From Planktotalea sp. (GTDB lineage Bacteria; Pseudomonadota; Alphaproteobacteria; Rhodobacterales; Rhodobacteraceae), in NCBI RefSeq assembly GCF_018607965.1, contig NZ_JABBAM010000035.1:1-32540 (forward strand): a DNA stretch of 32,540 nucleotides, read 5' to 3'. Below are positions 1 through 8,182 of this stretch, in pieces. Below the pieces are notes generated by a model that was not told the origin of the DNA, did no database searches, and saw only the letters and a list, made by a program, of their open reading frames with translations. The position numbers were made by a program, and so were the translations under genes. Positions within the stretch are counted from its first letter, which is position 1. Every line of letters begins with the position of its first letter.

Positions 1-368
1 TGGGTGAATTCGCTTAGTCGAGGGTCGAAAAACGCCATGGGCGGCGTGAGATGTCCAATTGGAGACACCCCGCCAATCGCAAAGCCGGTTTGTTTACGAA
101 TAATAGCAGCATCTGCTTTGCCCAGTGCTTCGCCCGCCAGATTTGATGCTTTGGTCGCGTCCACCTGATTACCGCCAGCAGTTAGGAACAAGAGACAGGT
201 GCCCGACGTTTGCCCGAGGAAAATAATAGATTTCACGATCTGATCGACTTCGCAGCCAATTTCATCTGCAGCCGTTTGTGCGGTTGTGGCTTGGCCTGTT
301 TCGCGGATCGTATCCGGTAGACCCGCTGCCAAGAGGGCGGCGCGTACACGCTCTAAGGATTTGCTCAT
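1..368 (-). CDS. YbaK/EbsC-family aminoacyl-tRNA deacylase (partial, 3' end outside window)
   Basis: The minus strand reads from an ATG at 366-368 with no stop for 122 codons and runs off the left edge. The protein begins MSKSLERVRAALLAAG and has the YbaK fold signatures: a KSIIFL strand, the segment LFLTAGGNQVDATKAS with the conserved Lys, and GFAIGGVSPIGH near the active site. Members of this family hydrolyse mischarged aminoacyl-tRNAs (classically Cys-tRNA-Pro) in the cytoplasm; the exact substrate cannot be told from sequence. The gene diverges from glnE with 82 bases between the two start codons, so both promoters must lie in that gap or within the opposite gene's 5' end. Only the C-terminal end is missing. 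Family assignment is firm, specificity is not. Confidence 0.88.
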   Translation of the reverse strand, partial: MSKSLERVRAALLAAGLPDTIRETGQATTAQTAADEIGCEVDQIVKSIIFLGQTSGTCLLFLTAGGNQVDATKASNLAGEALGKADAAIIRKQTGFAIGGVSPIGHLTPPMAFFDPRLSEFT

Positions 369-391
369 GTTAGGCTCCAAACTGCTTAAAC

Positions 392-406
392 CGATAAAGC
401 TTATCG
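392..406. promoter_or_regulatory. Short dyad in the ybaK-like/glnE divergent promoter gap
   Basis: CGATAA and TTATCG flank AGC, giving a perfect 6-bp dyad in the 82-base gap between two divergent start codons. It could be an operator acting on either gene, but short A/T-rich dyads arise by chance and no known regulator motif is recognised. Confidence 0.25.
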
Positions 407-450
407 TTTGTGCTCTTGCAAATCCGCACGCCGCACGCATTGATGTTCGT

Positions 451-3252
451 ATGACAGACTTCACGTCCATAACCCGTGTGCCAACGCCATTTGATGTTTC
501 CTTAGGGCAGGATGCGTTAAACCTTCTGCCGTCTTTGCCCGCGGATCAAATGGACCTGATCCGAGGTGCGGCAGGGTGCAGTCCCTATCTTAAGGGACTA
601 ATCGGGAAGGAAGCGGAGTGGCTGCAAACGGCACTTGAGGCGCCAGATATCGCGATTGAAACACTTTTCGTGGAGTTGCATGAAACAAATAGCAAAGCGC
701 TTCCCATCGCATTGAGACAGGCCAAACGACGGATTGCGCTTATCACAGGCCTTGCGGATCTGGGCGGTGTTTGGCCGCTGGAAAAAGTGACAAGCGTTCT
801 GACAGATTTTGCAGATCTTGCGGTGACATGCGCCTTGCGCGCCACGATTGGTGCAGAGATTGCACGCGCCAAGTTGCCAGGCATGACGCAGGACAACATC
901 CAGGATGCGGGTGGGATGACCGTGTTGGCCATGGGTAAGATGGGTGCGCATGAGTTGAACTACTCGTCTGATATCGACCTGATTTGCCTGTTCGATGAAA
1001 CCCACTTTGCGCCGGATGATTTTTACGAGGCGCGTGCCTCTTTCGTGCGCGCAACACGTAAGATGTCGGCCATGTTGAACGATCTCACAGGCGAGGGTTA
1101 TGTGTTTCGCACTGATTTACGCTTGCGCCCTGATCCAAGCGTCACGCCTGTTTGCATGGCGATGGAGGCGGCTGAGCGTTATTATGAAAGCCTTGGCCGT
1201 ACATGGGAACGCGCTGCTTATATCAAAGCGCGTCCTTGCGCTGGTAATTTTGAGGCGGGCGCTAAGTTTCTGAAAACGTTGACGCCTTTCGTGTGGCGTA
1301 AGCATCTGGATTTCGCGGCAATTCAGGACGCCCATGATATGCGACTGCGCTACCGCGAACACAAAGGGTTGGGCGGAGCGATCAAATTGCCCGAACATAA
1401 TATGAAGCTTGGGCGTGGTGGCATTCGCGAGATCGAGTTCTTTACACAAACCCGCCAGATCATCGCAGGGGGGCGCGATCCTGACTTGCGTGTTCTTGGG
1501 ACCGTCGAAGGCTTGACGGTGCTTAGCGAAAAAGGCTGGGTGCCCGATGCGGCGGCGCAGGATCTAACAGAACACTACCGAGCACATCGCGAGGTAGAGC
1601 ACCGTTTACAAATGATTGGCGATGCCCAGACCCATAGCTTGCCTAAGTCTGATGAGGGTTTTGCGCGTTTGGCAGCATTTATGGGACGTGACGCGGCTGA
1701 ATTGCGCGGCGATCTCCTTGAACGCCTAATTGCTGTGCATGAGCTGACGGAAGGTTTTTTTGCGCCAGAGGCACCTACAAAGACACATACAAAGTCTGTG
1801 TCGCACTCTTTGGACGACACGATCATTGAGCGTTGGCAGACCTATCCCGCACTGCGTTCGCCGCGTGCTTTGGAAATTTTCGAACGTCTTAAACCCGATT
1901 TCGTCGATCGCTTGTCACAAGCTTCAAAACCGAACGAAGCGCTTTTGGCATTTGACGGATTTCTTGCGCGCCTTCCTGCGGGTGTTCAACTGTTTTCGCT
2001 TTTCGAAGCCAATCCGCAACTTATCGACCTGTTGATTGATATCGTTGGAACAGCCCCTGCACTTGCACGTCATTTATCACAGAATGCGGGGGTATTTGAT
2101 GCGGTGATCGCGGGTAGCTTCTTTGAGGATTGGCCCGGTCGAGACGTTCTGTGTGAAGAACTGTCCGATATTCTTCAACGCGAAACTGATTACGAAAGTA
2201 AGTTGGATGCGACACGCCGATGGTCCAAAGAATGGCATTTCGGGGTTGGGGTTCATCATTTGCGTGGCTTGGCGACACCTGAACAAATTGCGCGACGCTA
2301 CGCCGAGCTGGCAGAGGCGTCATTGCGCGCGCTCTGGCCCCATGTGATTTCGCAATTTACTACAAAACATGGCCAAATTCCAGGTCGGGGTGCGGTTATT
2401 GTTGGAATGGGATCGCTTGGTGCGGGTCGACTGAATGCAACGTCGGATCTTGACCTGATAATGATATATGATGCGGACGGCGTCGAGGCGACTGTTGGGA
2501 AACGTCCCCTGCCTGTGCGCCAATATTACGCACGATTAACCCAAGCAATGGTTACTGCGATGACTGCGCAAACTGCTGAGGGGCGATTGTACGAAGTTGA
2601 TATGCGTTTGCGTCCGTCAGGGACGAAAGGGCCTGTTGCGACCTCTTGGGAGAGCTTTAAAGACTATCAAAATAATCAGGCTTGGCTGTGGGAGCACTTG
2701 GCATTGACCCGTGCACGGGTCGTGGCTGGCAACGATGCACTCGCGCGCGATGTAGAAGCCTTGCGGGTGTCGATTATCGAGCGTGATCGTGATGCTCAAA
2801 TGATTTTGAGCGAAGTCGGTAAGATGCGTCAGCGTATTCAAGCAGCAAAAAAAGCGCAGTTTTGGGATGGCAAGCTTGGTGCGGGTAGGGTGCAAGACAT
2901 CGAATTGATTGCTCAAGCGGGCCTGCTTGGAAGGGGTGCGACCACTCGGGATATTGAAGAGGGCTTGAAGCATTGCGTCGCTTTGGGTTGGATGGAGGTC
3001 GCTGACTGTGCAGCATTGACGCGCAGTTACAGGCTGTTTTGGACTATGCAGCTTGCGATGAAGCTTTTAAGCGAAACGGTGATTGCTGATGATGCAATGC
3101 CGTCTTCAATTGGCCAGGGCGGACTTGCATTCTTGCTGCGTGAAACGGGCTTTGAAAGCTTAGATGATTTGCGCAACGGGATCGTTGAAATCGCACAAGA
3201 GACTGCAGCGGTTTTAGTGAATGTGGTTCCAGCCATGAAAGAGGATGAATAA
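451..3252 (+). CDS. glnE: Bifunctional glutamine synthetase adenylyltransferase/adenylyl-removing enzyme
   Basis: GlnE attaches and removes AMP on glutamine synthetase in response to PII, setting ammonia assimilation. The 933-residue protein has the two expected nucleotidyltransferase domains. The N-terminal (deadenylylating) domain carries GKMGAHELNYSSDIDL with metal-binding Asp near residues 174 and 176. The C-terminal (adenylylating) domain carries GMGSLGAGRLNATSDLDL with Asp near 666 and 668. The reading frame is open back to 286, but that would overlap the divergent ybaK-like gene. The ATG at 451 (MTDFTSITRVP) gives the usual family length of about 930-950 residues, so I chose it. The stop TAA overlaps the ATG of the next gene (TAATG), indicating translational coupling. 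No disruption is visible. Confidence 0.95.
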   Translation: MTDFTSITRVPTPFDVSLGQDALNLLPSLPADQMDLIRGAAGCSPYLKGLIGKEAEWLQTALEAPDIAIETLFVELHETNSKALPIALRQAKRRIALITGLADLGGVWPLEKVTSVLTDFADLAVTCALRATIGAEIARAKLPGMTQDNIQDAGGMTVLAMGKMGAHELNYSSDIDLICLFDETHFAPDDFYEARASFVRATRKMSAMLNDLTGEGYVFRTDLRLRPDPSVTPVCMAMEAAERYYESLGRTWERAAYIKARPCAGNFEAGAKFLKTLTPFVWRKHLDFAAIQDAHDMRLRYREHKGLGGAIKLPEHNMKLGRGGIREIEFFTQTRQIIAGGRDPDLRVLGTVEGLTVLSEKGWVPDAAAQDLTEHYRAHREVEHRLQMIGDAQTHSLPKSDEGFARLAAFMGRDAAELRGDLLERLIAVHELTEGFFAPEAPTKTHTKSVSHSLDDTIIERWQTYPALRSPRALEIFERLKPDFVDRLSQASKPNEALLAFDGFLARLPAGVQLFSLFEANPQLIDLLIDIVGTAPALARHLSQNAGVFDAVIAGSFFEDWPGRDVLCEELSDILQRETDYESKLDATRRWSKEWHFGVGVHHLRGLATPEQIARRYAELAEASLRALWPHVISQFTTKHGQIPGRGAVIVGMGSLGAGRLNATSDLDLIMIYDADGVEATVGKRPLPVRQYYARLTQAMVTAMTAQTAEGRLYEVDMRLRPSGTKGPVATSWESFKDYQNNQAWLWEHLALTRARVVAGNDALARDVEALRVSIIERDRDAQMILSEVGKMRQRIQAAKKAQFWDGKLGAGRVQDIELIAQAGLLGRGATTRDIEEGLKHCVALGWMEVADCAALTRSYRLFWTMQLAMKLLSETVIADDAMPSSIGQGGLAFLLRETGFESLDDLRNGIVEIAQETAAVLVNVVPAMKEDE

Positions 3253-3518
3253 TGCGCGCACTCAAAGGTGATGAGTTTGATCCAAAGGGGTTAATAGCCG
3301 AAGCCTATAACATCGAGGGTATAACGGCATCGGAATGTCGCACCATCTTTCTGGATTTTGCGCTGAACCTAGAAGGCGATAGCGCGACTGCGATCAATAT
3401 CCTTTTAAAGAGATTTGATCGCGAAGATCATCCGATGACCCTTGTTCTACGAGACGGTCTAACTGCGAGTGATCGCCCGCGCCGTCGCGGCGGATGGCGC
3501 AATCGCGAGCGCCCGTGA
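3252..3518 (+). CDS. Small conserved-looking protein of unknown function, coupled to glnE
   Basis: An 88-residue protein starting at an ATG that shares one base with the glnE stop (TAATG). I do not recognise a family. It begins MRALKGDEFDPKGLIAEAYN, is mostly acidic and probably helical in its first 70 residues, has no membrane segment or signal peptide, and ends in an Arg-rich tail (RPRRRGGWRNRERP). The tail overlaps the start region of the following acyltransferase, so part of its composition is constrained by the other frame. Its position between two tightly overlapping genes argues that it is real. No function is proposed. Confidence 0.7.
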   Translation: MRALKGDEFDPKGLIAEAYNIEGITASECRTIFLDFALNLEGDSATAINILLKRFDREDHPMTLVLRDGLTASDRPRRRGGWRNRERP

Positions 3519-4240
3519 CGCAGCTTTTGACCAAAGGCAAGTACCGCGCGCGCGCAAGTTGCGAACCCATTGATGTGCGTGCCGCGCAAGCGCTTCGCAC
3601 CTTAGCGTTCGGGTGTGATGACGGTGATGCATTGGATGCGGAGTGCACACATATTTTGATTGAAGATCTGCATGATGGCACGCTGAAATGTTGCTACCGT
3701 ATGCTCAAATTAACCGGAAAGGATGTGTCGAAAAGCTATTCGGCGCAGTTCTACGATCTTTCCCGTTTGGCGCATTTTGAGGGCCCGATGGTTGAGATGG
3801 GCCGGTTTTGCACGCATCCTGAGTGCGGTGTGGATACTGATCTTTTGCGTGTGGCATGGGGGGCTGTGACGGCTTTTGTAGATAACAACGCGATCGAGTT
3901 GTTGTTTGGTTGCTCCTCTTTTGCGGGCACGGATGCGAGTGCATATTTAGACAGCTTTGCCGTTTTGAACGCACGCCATACTGCTCCAATTCGGTGGGCA
4001 CCACGTGTCAAAGCTGGGGGTGCTATTCAGTTTTCTAACCTTGTGGGCGATATGCCCGTTATCAAGGTTGTCCCCAATACGATGCCCCCGTTGTTGCGCA
4101 CCTACTTGTTAATGGGGGGATGGGTTAGCGATCATGCGGTTATAGATCAAAAAATGAATACGTTGCATGTTTTCACAGGCGTCGAAGTGCGAAAAATCCC
4201 CTTAGCCCGTCAGCGGCTTTTACGTGCTGTCGTTGGCTAA
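3515..4240 (+). CDS. OlsB/GlsB-family aminolipid N-acyltransferase (GNAT fold)
   Basis: This protein resembles the OlsB-type acyltransferases that move a 3-hydroxyacyl chain from acyl carrier protein to the alpha-amino group of ornithine, the first step of ornithine lipid synthesis. A paralogue, GlsB, makes the glutamine lipid precursor in Roseobacters. Seen in the sequence: the N-terminal YRARASCEPIDVRAAQALR segment, SYSAQFYDLSRLAHFEGP, the MVEMGRFCTHPE motif, LLFGCSSFAGTD, and a conserved C-terminal part around PPLLRTYLLMGGWVSDHAV. The GTG at 3515 overlaps the upstream stop as GTGA and gives 241 residues; an in-frame ATG at 3494 would add 7 residues and is the alternative. It is the third gene of the glnE operon. 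No olsA-like O-acyltransferase lies next to it, so ornithine versus glutamine is open. Confidence 0.82.
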   Translation: MTQLLTKGKYRARASCEPIDVRAAQALRTLAFGCDDGDALDAECTHILIEDLHDGTLKCCYRMLKLTGKDVSKSYSAQFYDLSRLAHFEGPMVEMGRFCTHPECGVDTDLLRVAWGAVTAFVDNNAIELLFGCSSFAGTDASAYLDSFAVLNARHTAPIRWAPRVKAGGAIQFSNLVGDMPVIKVVPNTMPPLLRTYLLMGGWVSDHAVIDQKMNTLHVFTGVEVRKIPLARQRLLRAVVG

Positions 4241-4322
4241 TTCAGACGCTGTGCGGGGGATATTTGAAAAAGGTGAAACAGGGTGCGTTGACCTTTGCGC
4301 CCAGCTTGCGTAGCTGGCACCT

Positions 4323-6134
4323 ATGGCACGCGCACCCCTTCTTCAGCTTTCCGACATCTCCCTGACTTTTGGGGGAGATCCTGTATTTGATCACCTTGAT
4401 CTTGCTGTTCAACCTGGCGACCGCGTCGCATTGGTTGGGCGCAATGGATCTGGAAAATCGACCTTGATGAAAGTCATGGCTGGTTTGGTCGAACCTGACA
4501 AAGGTTCAATTGTTGCTGGGCCGGGCATCAATGTTGGCTACATGGAACAAGAGCCCGAGATGAAGGGTTTTGCCACGCTTGGCGATTTCGCATTGAGCGA
4601 ACTTGATCCGTCTGAAGTTTACAAGGTCGAACGCGCTGGTGCGGGTCTGAAATTTGATCCTGCGCGCGCGGTTGAAACCGCTTCTGGTGGAGAGCGCCGT
4701 CGCGCTGCTTTGGCGAAGTTAATGGCGGAAGCCCCCGGTTTGATGTTGCTCGACGAGCCGACAAACCACCTTGATATTGAAGCGATTGGTTGGCTTGAGA
4801 CCGAGTTAAAAACGACGCGCACAGCGTTTGTTTTGATCTCGCATGACCGCGCATTTTTGACGGCTTTGACGCGCGCGACGCTTTGGATTGACCGGGGTCA
4901 AGTGCGCCGTCAGGAAAAAGGCTTTGAGGGCTTTGAAGCATGGCGTGACACTTTGTGGGAAGAAGAAGACATGCAGCGCCACAAGCTTGATCGTAAGATC
5001 AAGTCGGAAGCACGTTGGGCGGTTGAGGGCATTTCTGCGCGTCGCAAGCGCAACCAAGGTCGCGTGCGTGCGTTGCAAGATTTGCGGGCAGAGAAGTCAT
5101 CCCAGATCAAGCGTCAGGGAACAGCTGCGATGGCGCTGGCGGATGGTCAAAAGTCCGGCAAGAAGGTGATTGAGGCGTTCGAGCTGTACAAAGCATTCGA
5201 TGGCAAAGACATCGTTCAGAAGTTTTCGCTCACCATTCAGCGTGGGGATCGCATTGCCTTTGTTGGACCAAACGGTGTTGGCAAAACAACATTGATCAAA
5301 ATGCTGATGGGGCAGGAACCTGTCGATAGCGGCACTGTGAAGCTTGGTAGTAAGCTGGAAGTTGCGATCTTTGATCAAGCGCGCGCGCAGCTTGATCCTG
5401 ATATAACACTTTGGGACAGTCTGACGGGCGATCCTGAAATGCGAGTGTCTGGTAAAGCGGATCAGATCATGGTGCGTGGCATGCCCAAGCATGTTGTCGG
5501 CTACCTGAAAGAATTCCTGTTTGATGACGGTCAAGCGCGCGCACCTGTGCGGTCCTTGTCGGGTGGTGAAAAGGCGCGTCTTTTGCTGGCAAAGATCATG
5601 GCACGCGAAAGCAATGTTCTTGTGCTAGACGAACCCACAAACGATTTGGACGTAGAAACATTGGATCTGTTGCAGGATCTACTGGGCGAATACCCTGGTA
5701 CTGTTTTGTTGGTCAGTCACGATCGTGACTTTTTAGACCGCGTTGCCAACACGACCGTCGCGATGGAAGGCGATGGTCAAGCGACTGTGTATGCGGGCGG
5801 CTGGACCGATTATCAGATGCAGCGCGCAGATGATGTGGCCCAAGCGGTTAAGGCGTCGTCGACCAAGTCTGCGAAAGGTGGTTCTGGAAGCGATGCACCC
5901 AAGACTGGCAAAATGACGTTCAGTGAAAAGCATCGTCTGGAAGAGTTGCCCAAAGAAATGAAGCGCTTGGAGGCAGAAATTGCCAAGCTTGAAGAGTTCT
6001 TGGGCACGCCTGATTTGTTCACGCAAGAACCTGCAAAATTTGCCAAGGCCAGTGACGCGTTGGTTGAGCGCCACACAGCGCTGAGCGATGCAGAGGAAGA
6101 ATGGCTGCTGCTTGAGGAAAAAGCGGGCAGCTGA
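4323..6134 (+). CDS. uup: ABC-F family ATPase, Uup type
   Basis: A 603-residue soluble protein with two ABC ATPase domains and no membrane part, as in ABC-F proteins that act on ribosomes. Domain 1 has Walker A GRNGSGKST (about residue 40), signature SGGERRRAAL and Walker B LMLLDEPTNHLD. A charged linker follows (about 215-275), then domain 2 with GPNGVGKTT, LSGGEKARLL and VLVLDEPTNDLD. The C-terminal 85 residues are a Lys/Glu-rich helical region (HRLEELPKEMKRLEAEIAKL), the coiled-coil typical of Uup and not of EttA. Uup is linked to precise transposon excision and ribosome function. It starts 82 bases after the acyltransferase stop without a strong ribosome-binding site. A relic integrative element begins 15 bases after its stop. 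Confidence 0.9.
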   Translation: MARAPLLQLSDISLTFGGDPVFDHLDLAVQPGDRVALVGRNGSGKSTLMKVMAGLVEPDKGSIVAGPGINVGYMEQEPEMKGFATLGDFALSELDPSEVYKVERAGAGLKFDPARAVETASGGERRRAALAKLMAEAPGLMLLDEPTNHLDIEAIGWLETELKTTRTAFVLISHDRAFLTALTRATLWIDRGQVRRQEKGFEGFEAWRDTLWEEEDMQRHKLDRKIKSEARWAVEGISARRKRNQGRVRALQDLRAEKSSQIKRQGTAAMALADGQKSGKKVIEAFELYKAFDGKDIVQKFSLTIQRGDRIAFVGPNGVGKTTLIKMLMGQEPVDSGTVKLGSKLEVAIFDQARAQLDPDITLWDSLTGDPEMRVSGKADQIMVRGMPKHVVGYLKEFLFDDGQARAPVRSLSGGEKARLLLAKIMARESNVLVLDEPTNDLDVETLDLLQDLLGEYPGTVLLVSHDRDFLDRVANTTVAMEGDGQATVYAGGWTDYQMQRADDVAQAVKASSTKSAKGGSGSDAPKTGKMTFSEKHRLEELPKEMKRLEAEIAKLEEFLGTPDLFTQEPAKFAKASDALVERHTALSDAEEEWLLLEEKAGS

Positions 6135-6148
6135 TTATCGGCAAATTT

Positions 6149-6196
6149 TGGAGCGGGTAACGGGAATTGAACCTGTACCTAAAGCGTAGGCAGCTT
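6149..6196 (-). pseudogene. Degenerate 3' half of a tRNA-Gly gene (attachment-site remnant)
   Basis: Read on the minus strand, these 48 bases follow the 3' half of bacterial tRNA-Gly: an anticodon-stem remnant AAGC/GCTT, the T-loop sequence GGTTCAATTCC, and the acceptor strand TACCCGCTCCA with the U discriminator of glycine tRNAs and an encoded CCA. It is not a working tRNA. The anticodon loop (TGCCTAC) lacks the invariant U33 and a glycine anticodon, the T stem has an A-C mismatch (ACAGG/CCCGT), and no matching 5' half with GCGGGTA is found upstream. Such 3' fragments are left as att sites by integrases. The comparison is from memory of tRNA-Gly sequences. Confidence 0.6.
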
Positions 6197-6221
6197 ACGT
6201 GATGCAAATTTTACCAATGAT

Positions 6222-6945
6222 TTAGTTCACATTCAGTAGCCCGTTTGGTCGGCAGTTTGCGTTTCTCGGTCGCTGTGAAAGGTATTTTGCCCGAGTAACC
6301 CTTCGCCTCGGCAAACCGGCAAACCGGCAGAACGGCAGCGGCCTGTATTGTGAGGCGCTGGATAGGCGATCCCATTCGTTTTCTTTGCCAAACGCCGCTT
6401 GCAGGCAGAGTCCAGTCGCAGCCCAATCGTCGCGAGTACCTGGGTCGTAATTCTTGACAAAGGCATCCGCGAATTCACCGCCTGCCTTGCGTTTAAGGCC
6501 TGCTTTCTTAAGGATGAAGTCAGCAAGCTGTTTCATAACGTCAACGCGCTTTGGTGCATCGAACGTGACCCAGATGTTCATTCCATGACCGCCGCCCGAC
6601 AGGAATAGTTTGTGAGGCATGTCATCTTCGATCAGGGCATAAACGACGTGTGATAGCTGCGCATAAAACCTCACCGACTGTCATTCGCATGTTGTGATCA
6701 TCAATGCCAAAGATAAGACAGCGTGTATTACGGAGTCTTTCAGGATCGTTTTCTGAACCGAGGTTGAGCCAAATAGTGCGAAAGTCTTCGCCATGCGTAA
6801 GGTGTTCACAAATGAGATCATCCCTCAGCGGCTTGCCGATAGGACGATACCACCATTTTTCATCTTTAACGCTCCACTCTCGCACAGGATGGCCGCTCAC
6901 AGTGGCGAGGTCTCGCCACAATTTCACACATTCCATGATGATCAT
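6222..6945 (-). pseudogene. Frameshifted primase-like (AEP-type) gene of the relic element
   Basis: Two minus-strand frames join into one protein across a frameshift near 6675-6690. The first part (6945 to about 6685) contains KPLRDDLICEHL and ends TRCLIFGIDDHNMRMTVGE. The second (from about 6680) continues FYAQLSHVVYALIEDDMPHK and LFLSGGGHGMNIWVTFDAP. An acidic GIDDH strand followed by an SGxGxH segment and a WVTFD strand is the pattern of archaeo-eukaryotic-type primase catalytic cores, which occur in many integrative elements. After about 6380 the frame no longer looks conserved. It lies just downstream of the recombinase on the same strand. The primase reading is by motif only; another nucleotidyltransferase-like protein is possible. 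Confidence 0.42.
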
Positions 6946-6974
6946 CCCCGCGTTTCTACGCGGCTAGATTTCAC

Positions 6975-7959
6975 CTAAGCGTCGAAATCTGATATTTTAT
7001 ACTTTACGCGACCTGCCATCTTGTAGAATTTTAATCCACGCCCATCGCAACGCCACGCTTCAAGCGACGACCGCACAGCCATTGGCTCACGTAGAAGCTC
7101 GTGATTAGACACAACGAAGTGCTTACCTGTCACTGACGTTGGCGAGTGGCGACCATTTGAGGCGTGCGGGCTACCGCACATGCAGAACCTGCTTCTTGGC
7201 ATGAAACACATAGTCGGAACGATACACCTTCAACGGTTCAATGATTGCGTGATGCTCAGGAAGTAGGGGCAGGTCGAACGCACGACCGTTCTTCGTTTCG
7301 GGCGGGTGCGTATCTTGGATTTGATCCCAGCGCAGCGACAGGGCTTCTTCCCATCGCAAATCCGTAAAGAGCAGGAACCGATAGAAGGCGCGGTGAACGT
7401 CATTCGGTAGGTTGTCCACAGCTTCACGCCAAGCTTTGAGGCCTGTTCTGCGTACCACTCAATCGCCATTGTTGGGCTTTCGGGACGGTCAAATGTGCGC
7501 CGCGCTTGCCGCTCTTTACTATACGCTTATGCGACGACACGCACATATCCTTTGTGATTTCGTCGAGCAGCTCGTGAAGCCATTTAGACAGATGATTGCG
7601 CATCTGACCTTTGATCAACGTCTTGTTGGCGTCTGTTCGCAGCTTGGGACGGGCAAGATAGGTTTCCATCGGCCGTTCCAGTGTAGGCACCTTCGCCAGT
7701 GCGAGACATTTTGCTGAAACGCAGAGGCTTGGTCAGTTGCTAGTTGTAATGCGTCACCACGAGCGTTGGCTGCGGGCACCTGTGGGACGTTGCAAGGCTT
7801 TGTCCGTTGGGTGCGTCCATTACGTCATGCTGAAAGTAAAAGGTCTTGCGTGCTTTGCCTGTGAAAAGGCCGAAACCTTAGACCTCAGTGTCCCAAATCT
7901 TTTCGTTTGGCGGACCCTTTTAGCAAGCTGTTTGGGTAAGCTTTTTTTACTGCTGCCAT
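6975..7959 (-). pseudogene. Tyrosine recombinase (phage-type integrase) pseudogene
   Basis: Integrase pieces appear in order on the minus strand but in different frames. From an ATG at 7957-7959 the N-terminal arm-binding domain reads ...PPNEKIWDTEV, then an in-frame stop, then GFGLFTGKARKTFYFQHDV. The core-binding domain (from about 7690) reads TLERPMETYLARPKLRTDAN and HLSKWLHELLDEITKDM. The catalytic domain (from about 7458) reads LKAWREAVDNLPNDVHRAFY, LLFTDLRWEEALSLRWDQI with the first catalytic Arg, and LPLLPEHHAIIEPLKVYRSD. A possible relic of the HxxR box, SNHELLRE, follows near 7110; no clear catalytic Tyr is seen. At least one nonsense codon, several frameshifts and a probable internal deletion near 7480 make it non-functional. 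Confidence 0.82.
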
Positions 7960-8144
7960 AATTAGTCATGCCTTTGTAAGCGCTTTGCGGATAAATCACC
8001 GCAATTCGCTAGAACAAGGCGGGGCGAACACTCAACCGTTTGTCCAATATTTTCAAAGGTCTTGGTACGTTTTGGTGGAGTACGGTAGAGAACACGTTAT
8101 GTTGAGACGCTGCCGTGATACCTCTTCACCATACCCGCATATAG

Positions 8145-8168
8145 ATTGGGATACGTGTGCATCCCAAT
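8145..8168 (-). terminator. Perfect 8-bp hairpin after the ASKHA gene (possible weak terminator)
   Basis: ATTGGGAT and ATCCCAAT flank an 8-base loop, 14 bases beyond the stop of the minus-strand gene ending at 8183. There is no T-run after the stem on the minus strand, so intrinsic termination would be weak; it may only stabilise the 3' end. The rest of 7960-8182 shows nothing recognisable. Confidence 0.4.
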
Positions 8169-8182
8169 TCGGTTAAGTTTTC

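Larger units (their letters stand above)
6149..7959. mobile_element. Remnant of an integrative element inserted at a tRNA-Gly 3' end
   Basis: The segment holds, from left to right, a degenerate tRNA-Gly 3' half ending in CCA (6149-6196), a frameshifted primase-like gene and a broken tyrosine recombinase, the last two on the minus strand. A tyrosine recombinase beside a tRNA 3' end is the standard layout of a tRNA-targeted island, here eroded to about 1.8 kb. I see no second copy of the tRNA 3' end on the right side, no plasmid or phage structural genes and no intact open frame. The right boundary is therefore only the recombinase start; it could extend to about 8140. Confidence 0.65.

Noticed and set aside
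7960-8144. Right-hand attachment site of the relic element
   Set aside because: I searched by eye for a second copy of the tRNA-Gly 3' sequence and found none.
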